Of a stretch of 64,000 nt of DNA, positions 44,246-56,000 are shown piece by piece; positions within the stretch are counted from its first letter, which is position 1, and each line of letters begins with the position of its first letter. The notes beneath the pieces were generated by a model that worked only from the letters and a program-made list of their open reading frames with translations, was not told the origin of the DNA and made no database searches. The position numbers were made by a program, and so were the translations under genes. The DNA comes from Phascolarctos cinereus (Eukaryota; Chordata; Mammalia; Diprotodontia; Phascolarctidae). Location of the stretch: the NCBI RefSeq assembly GCF_002099425.1, contig NW_018344252.1:744001-808000 (forward strand), in the 5' to 3' direction.

Positions 44246-44345
44246 TTCCTGGGGGTTTTCATTTGCGGTTTTCTTTCAGGAGGTGACCAGGAAATTCTTC
44301 CAGTTTCTACCGAGGGCGGTTTGGGTGCTGTGCAAGTGGCTGGTT
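44246..44345 (-). mobile_element. L1 ORF1 sliver
   Basis: ATTCCTGGGGGTTTTCATTTGCGG and TTTCTTTCAGGAGGTGACCAGG repeat the ORF1 motif seen at 33477-33530, here in only about 100 bp. Confidence 0.65.
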
Positions 44346-44559
44346 TTAGTGCATTTGTTTATTTCCCAGACACTTAGCAGTGAAAGGGAAGGATGACCTA
44401 GCCCAAGGGCTTGAGAGGGCACCAGGGTCAGTGGAATCCTTGCCACCCCCTCCCCCACCTCCTTTAAGGCTAGGGACCCCTTGAACGCATTGGAGGACGT
44501 GACTGCTGATGGGGTCTATTACACGTGTCCATTCCCTAATCACAACTGGGCCCATGCCA

Positions 44560-45480
44560 TAGCAAGACCATCCTTTCATTCCGTCCTGCTCCCTGTACAA
44601 GCTCTTCCTGACCTTCTCTTCTCTCCTCATATCTTTGCCCCGTCCCTATCCATGTCAGTCCCTGTCCTAGTCCCTCCTCCCCTTCCATGGTGTCCCACGG
44701 AGCCCCATTCTGTTATGAACGTCAGCTAAGGACCTTGACTCATATTTTACTGGAAAATCTGCTGTGGGTTCCTCCTTCTCTCGGTCTCACAGTCCCTTAA
44801 CACGGCCCCTCATTCTCTCCTCTTCGCTCCCTGGATGGCGAGGAGGCGGCCTTTCTCTTCACCTCATCACCTTCTGTCCTCCCCAGCACGTTGCCCTCTT
44901 GTCCACCCCCTCTTTCTTTAATCACCATCTTCAATTATCTTTGCCCACGGGCTCCTTCTCTGCTGCCCGCAGATCCGCCCCCATGAAATCCCTCCCTGGA
45001 TCCTGCGATCCTCACCAGCGGCCACCACCCCCCCCTTCCCTTCAGAGCTGAACACCTAGAAGAAGGCGCCTTCTCCTGTCGCTTCCGTTTCCCGTCCTCC
45101 CTTCTCATGGTTGGCGGTTTGGTGTCTGCTCTCCTAAGTCACCATTGGTGTCCTCGTGGCCAGCTCCAACGGCCTCTCCACGCTCTCAGTCTTTGGCCTC
45201 TGCAGCCCCTGCGCCGGGATTGCCTTCTCCTCTTGGCCCTTCCTCTGTGGGATCTGGGAACTCTTCTCCCTGCCTGACCCGGGTCCTCCGTCTCCTCTGC
45301 TGGCTCAGCACCCGCAGGACAGCCTCTAATTTCGTGCATCCCCCAAAGTTCTGCCCTCAGGGACCCTCTTTTATTTTTGCTCTCCACCTCAGTTACCTCC
45401 ATTTGTCATCTGTATGCAGAGAATCCCCATCTGCTCCACCCCACATAGCCAAGCTCTTTGTTGCTGTATCTTGCTGTTTC
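44560..45480 (+). mobile_element. L2 LINE, linker and RT start
   Basis: CCTAAGTCACCATTGGTGTCC and GCCAGCTCCAACGGCCTCTCC equal the L2 segment ...KVTNDLLVAKSNGLLS, followed by a deleted RT region. Plus orientation; left boundary uncertain. Confidence 0.7.
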
Positions 45481-45484
45481 TGCT

Positions 45485-45545
45485 TCAGCCAAGACACATT
45501 TCTTAAGTGCCTACGTGTGCCAGGCATCGTGCTAAGCGCTCCCCT
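45485..45545 (-). mobile_element. L2 3'-end sliver
   Basis: TTAAGTGCCTACGTGTGCC and CAGGCATCGTGCTAAGCGC are the reverse complement of the L2 tail, inside plus-strand L2. Confidence 0.65.
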
Positions 45546-45895
45546 TTATAGTCTAGCCTTCTTCCTGGTCTTCATACATGACACTCCATTTCTGCTTTCC
45601 AGGCCTTTGACCAGGCTGTTCCCTATGCCTATTATGCCCTCCTTCCTCACTTTTACTTTTGTAAAATCCCAGTTTTCCTTTGAGATACAGTTCAAGTGTG
45701 ACCTTCTCCAAGGAGCCTTTTGTGATCCCTCCAGGGACCAGATGCTGGCCTCCATTTTGCGAATACTTCCATATGCACATGTGATCTCCCCTGAGAGGCT
45801 GTAAGCTGCCCAAGGGCAGGGACTCTGCTCCTGTCTCTGAATTCCTGGCACCTTGCGCAGTGCCCAGCACATAGGTGCGTAGGTCTGCCCACTGA
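45546..45895 (+). mobile_element. L2 LINE 3' end
   Basis: TTCCCTATGCCTATTATGCCC, CTCCAAGGAGCCTTTTGTGATCC, GAGGCTGTAAGCTGCCCAAGGGC and CAGTGCCCAGCACATAGG; plus orientation. Confidence 0.85.
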
Positions 45896-47640
45896 CTGTC
45901 CAAGGGGAAGGAACCAGTCAGGTGGAAGAGTATTATTGGAATGGATAGAGGAGACGGCAGAGGGTTGAAGGCGCAAGTGGGTGGGCTGGTTGACCTTGGC
46001 CAGGAGAGTCCCCCAATCACTCAGCCTGGAGAAGTCACAGAAGCTTTGAGCTGTGGGGAAGGGGAGAGGGTGGGGGCCAACTCCCTGGCGAAGTAGGCGC
46101 ACTGGTACCTGAGGGGACAGGACAGGGAGGAACTTGGGAAGAAGGTCTAGGGTCATTTCAGCATAAAAGCTCATCATGTTTGCATCTGCAATGGCGACCT
46201 CTAAAGCAGTTAGTATAGATTACTTTGATTTGCTTTAGTTTGATTGTAGGATTGTTTCCCTTCCTTAGCTAACTAACGGCTAGGCTGGCACAAATCTTCC
46301 CTTCCGCTTTAGTGACCAGAGAGACTGAAAACATTTGATAGCAGAGAAGTTAGAATGGGAAATATTTCTTTGTAGGAATTAGGTAACCACAGGATGAAAG
46401 GCCCAGGACTCTTGACCGAAGGCCAAGTTTCCTTTTCCGACAGCTGGAGGGTGGGGGGGCGGCCTTCCAGCCTACTCAAGATCAGGCCCCCTTTTCAGTG
46501 AGCCTTCCCTCAAAAGTTCCCAGAAGGGTAGAACTGAGTCCTAATCTAATCCAGTATTCAGTCTAGCAGTTACCCCCCACCCCCACCCGAAACTCCCCTG
46601 CACATCCCAATGGCCAGCAGCTGAATGCTGCAAATCCACCTGTTTGCCTGTTCTAGCAATACTTCCCTATTACTGCAAAGCCTATGAATAATCACCAGTG
46701 TTATGAACACATAGTATCTTCGTGAATAGGGTTCTTCTTTTGCTGTTATACAATAAGCTCTGTAAACCTGTCAAACATCTCTAGTCACTGGGTGATTATC
46801 ACCTGATTTCGTGGGCAATAGTCAGCCTTGCTAATTAAATCAAATGCCAAGGCAGTTTTGTGTCTCAGACTTTTTCAGATTTAAACTCAGCCCATGTATC
46901 CCCAGGATTTGTGTAGACTGAGAGGGCTGTGCCCTTACTGGGGGCCGTTTATTTTGTGGGTATCTTCACTTGTTGACATCTGTTCCCCGGAGGAATTTCC
47001 CAGCATGTTGTGGGCACATTTTGTGCTGCTGCGGTGAAGGACCTCTCTGCCATTCCCAGGGAGACCCTCACTTTGTCCTCGTGAGATTCAGGGAGCTTCT
47101 CTGGGGGCCTGAAGGCCGCCTATTCCCATGGTAGCTGCTTGAATCTTGGCAGGAAAACACCTGGCCAGGTTGGCAGGGAATCTGGGTCTCACACAGCATT
47201 GACCTCACAAGCTTCTGGGTTTGAGGCTGAGGAAAGGGCCAGTCATTTCTTTGCCTTTGGCCCCTTCTTGGTCTAGAGCTCTATTTTGGGAAAGGGTAAC
47301 TGCTTGTCTAAGCCACAGCAGCTTTGGGGGCACAGGCCTCCATGACCAGGCTCCAGGGGGAAAAGGGAAGGAAACCACAGGAGGGTCTGGGGTGATGCAG
47401 CCTGCCAGGGAAGGAGGTAGGGCCCAAATTCTCCTGCTCTGACCGATGCCAATAGCCCACTTGAGGGCTAAGGACAGAGAGGGCCCAGGTGCCCATCTGT
47501 GCCCATCTGTGGTTCTGCTACTTTGCTGCACTCTCTCACCTTGCTTGAATTTTGCCTTTGATGCTCACGTCTCTTCATCTACCACCTATCACTGCCCCAT
47601 CCCTGCCCCCTTCTCCTCAAAGATGAGAATACTTCTAACA
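45896..47640. other. Intergenic, unassigned, with AT-rich islands
   Basis: No gene or repeat family recognised. The AT-rich parts at about 46170-46330 and 46640-46880 stand out from GC-rich, repeat-laden surroundings and could be conserved noncoding sequence; see findings. Confidence 0.45.
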
Positions 47641-47644
47641 ACAC

Positions 47645-47835
47645 CCCCCTTTCAGGATCACAAAACCCTGGACTGAAAGGGCCTTTGGGGGTGTAAAGAG
47701 CAAATGAAAAAACAGACTCCCCTTTACAGATGCAGAAACAGATGCCAGACTTTCATTTGGAGGGCCAGGTGAGCGTCTCTGTGGTCCTGGGGGCGTCATC
47801 GGGAGCCTCAGAAGAATGTTAGAACACCGGGCCAC
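47645..47835 (-). repeat. MIR/THER1-like SINE remnant
   Basis: CTGGACTGAAAGGGCCTTTGG and TTTACAGATGCAGAAACAGATGCC resemble the 3' to core part of therian SINEs in minus orientation. Confidence 0.5.
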
Positions 47836-48009
47836 GCAGCCAGCTCAGCTCTCTGGGCCATCTGGGCGCCATCCCATGCATTTCCTACAGTCAGGCCTAG
47901 CTTCGGCGGGAGCCACACAGGACGGGGACCATGGTTGTATGTTTGAGGGGCACAGGGATGTTCAGAAGAGCAAGGAGGCTTGGAGAAGAAAGACCCTAAG
48001 ATGAGATTA

Positions 48010-48262
48010 TGGGAGAGGTTAGGGTGGGTAAGCAGATTTGAGAATCATCAGCATAAACGGTTGATGAGATCACCAAGTGAAGTAGTCTGGATGGAGAAGA
48101 GTAGAGCCCAGGACAGAGGGACACCTATGGTGAGAGGGAGTGATCTGGAGGGGCGTCCAGCCAAGGAGACAGGAGGAGCGGTCAGAGAGGGAGGAGGGGA
48201 GGGGGGGATCACCCAGGCCAAAGGCTGCAGAGAGGGCCAGGAGGACAGAGGGAAGTAAGAAC
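48010..48262 (-). mobile_element. L2 LINE fragment
   Basis: AGATTTGAGAATCATCAGC, GATGAGATCACCAAGTGAAG and GAGCCCAGGACAGAGGGACACC are the reverse complement of the L2 YADDSQIY to GVPQGS region. Confidence 0.85.
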
Positions 48263-49560
48263 AGTGTATCCCGTCTCTGGGACACCCACCTTCTCAGTGG
48301 GCACGGGAGGAAATAAAGAATGCTCACAATGGGCCCAGAAACAGAGGCGCACACTCCACCTGGTGAGGGAGTGACGGCTTCTCATTTAGATCCCACATCA
48401 GCATTTCAGGGCTGGGGAGCGTCTTGGCCTCCCAAGGAGCCGGCTTGTGCCCAAAGATGTCCTTTCCCCAACATGGAACTAGGAAATAGGCCAACGGGAA
48501 TCTACCTCCAGGTGACCCTTGGGAATAGAAGATGGCAGAAAAACCCAAGGTGGCGCAAGAGCGCCCTCTAGGGACGACTGAGCGCAGCCTTCAGGAAGAG
48601 GGGGCAGGGGACAACCATCCTTTCACATAGCTTCAAATACCACATTTCTCTTGCTTTTGCAGGGGTTCTGGGGAGATACAGGGGAAGGAATGGTCAGAGA
48701 CAGAGGAATCACATGACCGCCTGACCAGACAGGTGTAGTAGGCAAAATGAAAACACGGTGGGTGGTATGCCCACCTTGGGCTTCTAGATACTCTTACGAT
48801 GAGGTGATTAGAGCCTGACATCGTACCTCACGGGTCTGTTTCTAAAATGGGCACATGGCCAGGAAGACAGGTTAAGAAAACAAACTGGAAAGGCAACGTA
48901 ATGCTGAAAGCAGTGGGTTTGGTGCTGGGTACGTACTACCTAGATGACCCTTTCTCTGAACCTCAGTTTACCCGTGCCAGGAACCAGCCTTGGGAGTCAG
49001 AGATGACCCGTCGTCGTTCTCTTGCTCTCCGAATTGCAGCGGCATGGCCTCGCGGGCAGACCGCTGGCCTCCGGGCCAAGACTGCCTCGACTCCTGCTTT
49101 GGAGCGACAGGGCTGGGTGGTGCGGAGCAGCCGGACTCGGTTTTCTCAGCTGTCCCTGCCTCGCATGTAGGAAGGACCCAGGGAGATGTGCCCTCTACAA
49201 AGAGTCGGGCTTCCCTCTCCTCCAGGCAAAGCCCCCCTTGTCCGCCGCAGTAGACCTAGAGGAAGTAGCTGAGGGCAGAGGGACCCTAGTGTTGGCTGCT
49301 GCAGTCCCAAAGACCTGGGTTCAAGTCTTGTCTCTGGTGCTCCCTCCGCACCCTTCTCTTCTCTGAGGGCCCTTCTGGAGCACTGTCAGATGCACGAAGG
49401 AAAGCCCTCAGGGACCCCTCCCAACTGACCCCCGGCCACGCCCATGCCCCTCCTCCCACATGCTGTGTGGGAGGGCCAGTGTGCCCCGGGCCTTCCTAAA
49501 CTCCGTGCTGGTGACTGCCAAGTCGTTGGAGCATGCAACAGAACGCTCAGAAAAGACTCT
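48263..49560. other. Intergenic beyond the PCM1 3' end
   Basis: MIR-like pieces at about 48900-48985 (GAACCTCAGTTTACCCG) and 49285-49375 (AAGACCTGGGTTCAAGTC). No gene supported. Confidence 0.45.
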
Positions 49561-49929
49561 CTACAGACAAGTCCAAACTTTATTTAAAACTACATTTTAA
49601 GTTTAAAGTTACTAAACAAATCACAATGAAAAAATAAAAAAGAGAAGCAAGCCTCGAATCTTGGGAGGATCCCGCCGCTGCACCGTGCGTGCGACCTGCC
49701 TGAGCGGAGGAGGGGAGCGTCCCAGTTCTAAGGCAGCAGGTCACACACTGATGTACATTTTTATACAGATGGAAACATGTGTAGTTAGTGTGCCCTGGGA
49801 AGGTATGCACTGGTGGAGGGAGGGGGAGGCAGGCACCCGCGCGTCTCTCACGCGCTGTGGGCAGTCCAGTGAGGAGGGGCGGTGGCTCCCGCGGAGGCAT
49901 TCCCGGGAAGCAGCGAAGCCCAAGGCTGG
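49561..49929 (-). other. PCM1: PCM1 3' untranslated region
   Basis: Runs from the stop codon down to just past the polyadenylation signal at 49579-49584. Cleavage point inferred. Confidence 0.78.
49579..49584 (-). terminator. PCM1: PCM1 polyadenylation signal
   Basis: AATAAA on minus (TTTATT on plus), about 345 bp after the PCM1 stop. T/GT-rich sequence (TCTGTTGCATG) lies some 40-50 bases downstream. Confidence 0.85.
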
Positions 49930-50079
49930 TCAGAGATCGCACGGAGGACTGGCCCCCTCACCAGGCTCCTTCAGGGTCTGAGGGTCCCCGGCCAATTCCT
50001 CACTGTGAGTCACGGCTAGTATTTCCTCAGATAAATGGTTACTCTGCTCCTCTGCTGCCATTTTCTTCATCAGATCTGC
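49930..50079 (-). CDS. PCM1: PCM1 last coding exon
   Basis: Acceptor CCAAAG before 50079. Encodes [20 protein letters not shown], then [14 protein letters not shown] and stop (TGA at 49932-49930). The last ten residues ([10 protein letters not shown]) differ from human (ETVGAQSI). Confidence 0.95.
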   Translation of the reverse strand, partial: ADLMKKMAAEEQSNHLSEEILAVTHSEELAGDPQTLKEPGEGASPPCDL

Positions 50080-53000
50080 CTTTGGAGGTAGGAAAGGAAA
50101 AGGAGCGAGCCCCCAGGGATGGAACCAGAGGTCCGAGCAGCAGGGCCAGCAGCCACTGCCCGGCCTCCCCGCCCTGTGTGCACCCCCCGCCACCAGCCCC
50201 AGCGCTGGGGCCTCCAGGAAAGCTGAAAGCCAAGTACCTCAGAATAAACGGTCAGCTTCAGGGGCAAGTCCTCCACTCTGACAAAGTCCTCCTCATCAGA
50301 CTTCTGACTTAAATGACCAGATCCTGCTTCCTGCTCAGAAGAAGCACAGGCCTGAAACCCAGCCACACCCCTGCCTGAGCTGCTCTTACCTGGATGCTTT
50401 CCTCCTCCAAAGCCCCTCTGGCTTTCACCCCACCTCCGCTCTCCTGCTGCTAAGGTCTTTCCTTCCTTGTACCCATGACTCTGAGGCTTTTTTAACTCAT
50501 GGGCTCTGGTTCCCCCCTCTCTGTCCCCTCTTGGGCAGCAGCAAGGGAAACGTGCACGGATCACTGACCCAGCACAAGCTACCAAAATAACTTGGGAGGA
50601 ACTGATAAGGAAGGTGAGGTGAAGCAGAACCCTCCCGTGACATTCAGGGTCTGGATTCCACTTGGCATGACCCAGTTTATTTCAGAGAGAAAGAGAGAGA
50701 CAGCCCCCCCAGCGGGCGTTCCCGAGGACAGGCGATACATACATATTCATTGACTAGCACCGGCGATTCAGTGTCAGGACTTCCGGCCACCGAGCTCTCA
50801 GGAGTGTCAGAAGCAGATTTTGCCTGGGTGCTTCTGGGCACAGAGGCCTCAGCCTCGGCGATGGGTAAAGACGGCTTCGGCTCTTGTTGGGGCCCGCTGC
50901 CGGGCAGGGGGGACTCCACAGGGGGTGGGCCGAGGGACTGCTCTTTGTCCAAGATGTTAAGGTAGCACGGCATGGCGGGAGAGTCGTCGCGGGCCCCTGT
51001 CATCCAATCAGCCAACACAGCGTCAGCACCTTCATCCCTGTGCCAGGCACCAGGCTTGTACAGTAGGACGATGGGGATCAATGAACATTCACAGCCCGCG
51101 GGGTCTCCAAGTGAAAAGGTGCCCAACACTGCATGCATGGAAGTCACTAAAGGGACCTGAGAGATGACGCGGTCTCTCAAGGCCTGGAGTGTGCCTGGTT
51201 CCCTTGTTCTGCCCCAACACAGGACCCCAGCCTTGCCCTGGCGCAGCAGGGCCTAGAGGCGCATGCCGGCACAGGGCCAAACGCTCTCCTCCTCTTCACC
51301 GTTTTATTTCTCTACAAGGTTAAATATGTAAAAAAAAAAAACCAACCTATCGGGGCTTTCCACAGGGCTGCCTGTACAGACTAACCTGTTCATATTTACC
51401 ACAAAAGACTTTCTAACCAAAGATCAGTAACAACCACAAATCAGATGGCGGTCACTCCAAATTTACATGAACCAAAAGCGCATCAGATTCATCTGAAACC
51501 CTCCAGGCTGTGCCCTGTGAGGGACGTGCCCAGGGACCACGGACAAGAGCGCGGGAACACCCGTGAGCCTCTCACCTCTCTGGCTGCTTTGGCCATTAGG
51601 AGGTTCCTGCTCACGTGGGAGCCCTTCTCTGTCCACGGGCTTCTCAAATTCACTCTGTAGAACCTAGGAGAAAACAGACAGTCACTGTGCAGATGGAAGG
51701 GGCGGTGTTTATGGCTGACTCGCAGCTGCCCCTCGCTTTCTACTGCACAACCATGGCAGCAGAGGAGGGCGAGGAGCTGTAGAGCCCCAGGGGCAGTGGG
51801 GAGAAACCAGCCCCAAAGTCAGGCTGACTCCTGTGCAGGTTACCACTGGGTCAGCTGCCAGATGACCAGGGCCCAGGGAGCTCCACAATGGGGCCCCAGA
51901 GCCAGGCTTGTTGGTCTGTGCCTGCCAGCTTTGGAGAGCCTTCCCACAAGACACAGGGAGCCCAGGCTTGTGGTGCACGCTGCTTTTTGACATGATGCTA
52001 GAAATTCCTAGGTCCCAAATGCAACCTGGCCCATCCCTGGCCTCTGCAGCTAATGGTTCACGGGAGGCTCTCTGAAGGAAGCGGGGGGCAATTCCTCCAA
52101 CAGGGATTTCTTTCTTTCTTTGCTTTCTCTTTGCTCCTTACCCGGGTGCCTCGTGCCCACCCTGGACAAGCCTGCGGTCCCTTCCCTCTTCCCGGGCCAG
52201 AAGAGCATGCTTCTCTGTGGCCCTGCGCCAGCGAGGGACCAGCGCCTCATCCGGCTTTCTCCCCTGTGTGTGGTGCAGAGGCTGGCCTGCAGTCCAGGCT
52301 CGCCCCTGCAGGCCACCAGCCAGGCCTCGAGACCTTACCCCACCAGGGACAGCCCCTGCTGACCTGCAGGCTGAGGAGGGGGCCTGCTTGGCACATGAAT
52401 GGGGACACGGTACCCCATGCCTAGCCCCTCGCATCATCCCTCCAGGGTTCGTGCACAATCATCTCTGCCCTGGTACCTGGTCCTGTTCATTCTCCTCGGT
52501 CGCTTCGTTGTTGGCCTGCAGGGACGTCTGGACATCCACAGGCCCTTCTTCAAACTCCTCAATCTCCTCGTCCTCATTCTCGTCTTCTCCGCTCCCATAG
52601 TTGGTCAAAGCCTGTGTTTCCGCTTTGGATAAATCTGAAGGGAAGAAGGCCCCGCCTGAGTCCCGCTGTCTCAGACACATCCGCCGCGGCTCCCTGAGCC
52701 CCCTCCCCACAACAGTTCACGGCCTCGTAGCAGGGGTCTGTCACTAGCTGAACAGACCACAGCAGAGGCCGCTGAGCCCGTGCACTTTCCTTTGACAAAG
52801 CTCTCTCCAGCCCTCTGTAGAACCCCATGATGCTGGGCCTGCAGCGGGCCCGAGGGGCCCCGCCTTGGAACCCAGCACCCTCATTTTAGAGGAGGAAGTA
52901 CAGGCCCAGGGGGGTGGGGAAGGACTTGCCCCGTGGTCACATGGGGATGAGGCGAGATCTAACCCCGGAGCTAGCGCGCTCTTTCAGCCTCTGCAAGCCT

Positions 53001-56000
53001 GGAACAAACCCTAGCCACTTCTGGCTGTCCTACAACCCCCCACCAGATGCACGTGGGCCCTTCCCCGTCCGGACTCCAGGTGCTCCCTTCGCCTGCCCCG
53101 GGCTGCCTAGGACGCCACCGTGGCACAGAGCCATCCCCACCCCATTCCTCAGGGGGCACTGCGTTTTCTGGGACCCCAGTGCCAGACCAGCCACTTAGCC
53201 TGATGTGTCAAGGGATCCTATGAGGGTAGGCCAAACACCGAGATCTTCTGCACCCCAACGTGGTGTCCCCATCATATCAGAGGAGACTGACACCTCTGCT
53301 TTCATCTAAGTCCCTGATACAAACACTAAGCAGCCACACACAGACCCCAGGGCCGCCCACTGACAACCACTAGCGGCCACGGCCAGCCACACCACCACGT
53401 GGCACACACCTCCACCTTGTCCACTAGGACAGCATGAGACGGGCTCCACGCTTGGCTAAAACACAGTTAACTCTCTGCAGCTCCTCCCCATCAGCAGCTC
53501 TAGGGTAACCGGGCCAGCCAGGACTCTGTGACAGGGATTCCTCCCTTTTCTAGATGCTCCCTAACTCTTAACACTCTCTGTTCTAGAATTCAGCTGAGAA
53601 GCCAAGTCCAAGCACCATCATCTTCCAAAGATGGCGGACAGCGGCCCAACCACTGGCACATGAATGTTCTCCAGTGCATGTGGGAGCCTCCTCCCCTGCC
53701 CTGCCCTGCCCAGGGTGCCTCTGGCTCCCTCCAAAGGCACCTCTGAGAGGCAGCAGTGGCGTGCCCAGCCGCCCCACTTACTAATGGACACGGGGCATCC
53801 TTCACTCTCTTCATCGTCCTCCTGATCAGACACGTCAGACCTCGTGTTCTTAGAGGCCTCACCGCCATCGTACACCTCAGGCAGTGGTAGCAGCGGCGGA
53901 GGCTGTTTCACTGTCTCCGTCTCGTCCCTGTCCTAGCCGCAAGCACAAGGGAGGGATTAGCACCTGCGCTCCTTGGGACAGAGAAGTGGGGCCAAACAAT
54001 GCTCAGGAGAAGAGGAGAGGCTACAGCGAAACAATTTTATGCAGCACTGCCCATCATTTCTGATCAGGAAGAAAGGAGAGAGGGAGTGGGGGCAGCGAGG
54101 TGGCTCAGTGGATAGAGCACCGGCCCTGGAGTCAGGAGGACCCGAGTTCAAATCTGGCCTCAGATACATGACACTCACTAGCTGTGTGACCCTGGGCAGT
54201 CACTTAACTCCACTGCCTAGCAAAATGCCAAAAAAATAAAAAATAAAATAAAGGAGGGAGCCATCAGAAAGGGCTCGTCAGCTAAGAAGGGATTCCGTGC
54301 TCAGACAGCGGGAAAACCTGCAAGCCCACCACCAACGGAACTACCGCTAACCCTAAGCATCGGTGGGCACTGATGCAGGAAGGCCACGGAATGGGCCAAA
54401 ACCAAGGAGGGCTTCAACAACATACTTTGTCTTCATCATCCACTTGTCCAGCAGGCAAGCCGAGGTCTCCCTCAAGAACTCGTTTGGCCTGTGAGAAAAC
54501 AATTCACGTTTTCAGTTCCTTTTATCCGACACGGTGAGGAAAGCACTGAGGAGCAGCTACTTGGCAACCAGCCGCTCAAATGTCCAGGGCGCTAACACGG
54601 GAGGGACGCAGCCAGAGTCCCAACGCTGGGCCCTGTGTGCTGCAGGGAGAAGGACCTTCTACTGACACAAAAGCACAGGCTGCAGGAGAACATTTCCTCA
54701 GCTGTATTTACGGAAGCACGACGGCAGGGTCAGCAAGTTTTCCTGTCATTTGGGTCAGGCTGCTGAGCCCGTACTGATGCTGCCAGACTTGGGCGGGCCT
54801 GGCCTGGCTGGGAATGGGACAGCAGTCAGGAAGTTCTGGGTTTCGAGTCCTGCCTCAGACACTTCCTGGCTGGGCAGGTCCTTCCTTCGTAGGTGGAGCA
54901 GGCAAAGCCATCCCCACCCCCATCTCAGGTGCCTCAAGTGCCCCCGAAGGGACATCTCAAGGTCAGGCAGGGCAGTCTGCCCTCGCCGATGCCCAGAGAT
55001 GGCTGGGGCACTGAGCGGAGAGGCGATGAGCCCCAGAGCGGCCCAGGGATGCCTAAACCCAGGCCTTCCTGCCTGCACGATCACGCTCCTGCAACTGAGG
55101 TCACAGTTTCCCGACAGAAAAACTCAAGGATGGGGGAATCTCCAAAAGGCAGCCTGGCGTAGCACAACCCCTTCCCCCCCAGACTTGGGGACTAAAGTCA
55201 GGGGCCTTGCCAGCAAAAGGTCCTGGAAAGGGAAAAGACTTTGCCTCTTTCTGTCTTCCCAGAGCCTGGCACAGAGGAGGGGCTTAATAAATGGTGAGAC
55301 TGACGAGTGACTGACAAAAATGGGTGGCTGTTATCTCCTCACCATCAACCAAAAAGGCTAACGGTTTTCAGAAATGCATGCCTCACTGTCCCAGGGTCCT
55401 GGCTTCTGAGCTGCTCCCTGGCCCATAGCTCCCTACAAAGGCATCTCTGAGAGGCAGCAGTGGGGCTCCCCAGCCACTCTACCTACTAATGGACACGGGC
55501 ATCCTTCACTCTCTTGGCTTGTGCTAACTGGAGCCCCAGAGGCCCCCGCAGGGCTCGCCATGGGCAGCGGGGCCCTCAGGCCTGCTCCCCCCAACTCCCA
55601 CCCTCCAAAGCAGGCTCGGCTGCAGCTCCTGACGACATTCAGAGCGGTCAGGGGCCGTTAAGACCCTGGACGCTGCAGATCGACAGAGGTCCTGCCCACG
55701 TGATCGTTCCACGCCAATCGATCTCCTGCCAGCGTCCACAGCTCGTCCACCCGCCTTCCCAAGAGCTCTGCCCGAGGCTTCCCACCTGGGGTCTCTCTGT
55801 ATCCTCACAAAGGATAGCACAGAACACGGGCCAAGGGTAACGGGCCGATTCTCAAGGAGCCCAGGCACGTGCCAGGTACCTCGGCAGCCCCTCCCCACAG
55901 CTGGGATGGCCCACCCCCATTCATCTACCCAGCTGTGGAACTGGGCCTTGGGCACAGCTGTTCTAATCTAACACCTATCACCCTGTCTCTGGTCAGCCCC

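Noticed and set aside
50070-50585. Longer single-exon minus frame (171 codons) over the PCM1 LIR exon
   Set aside because: Only 50238-50330 matches PCM1. The flanking residues are intronic read-through bounded by clear splice sites.
53590-53911. Alternative minus frames extending PCM1 beyond the exon at 53782
   Set aside because: A canonical GTAAGT donor at 53781 and an in-phase join to the next exon make these read-through shadows.
54088-54180. tRNA gene
   Set aside because: The tRNA-like boxes are the head of a SINE with a CORE/tail and A-rich end. The same head recurs at several other sites.
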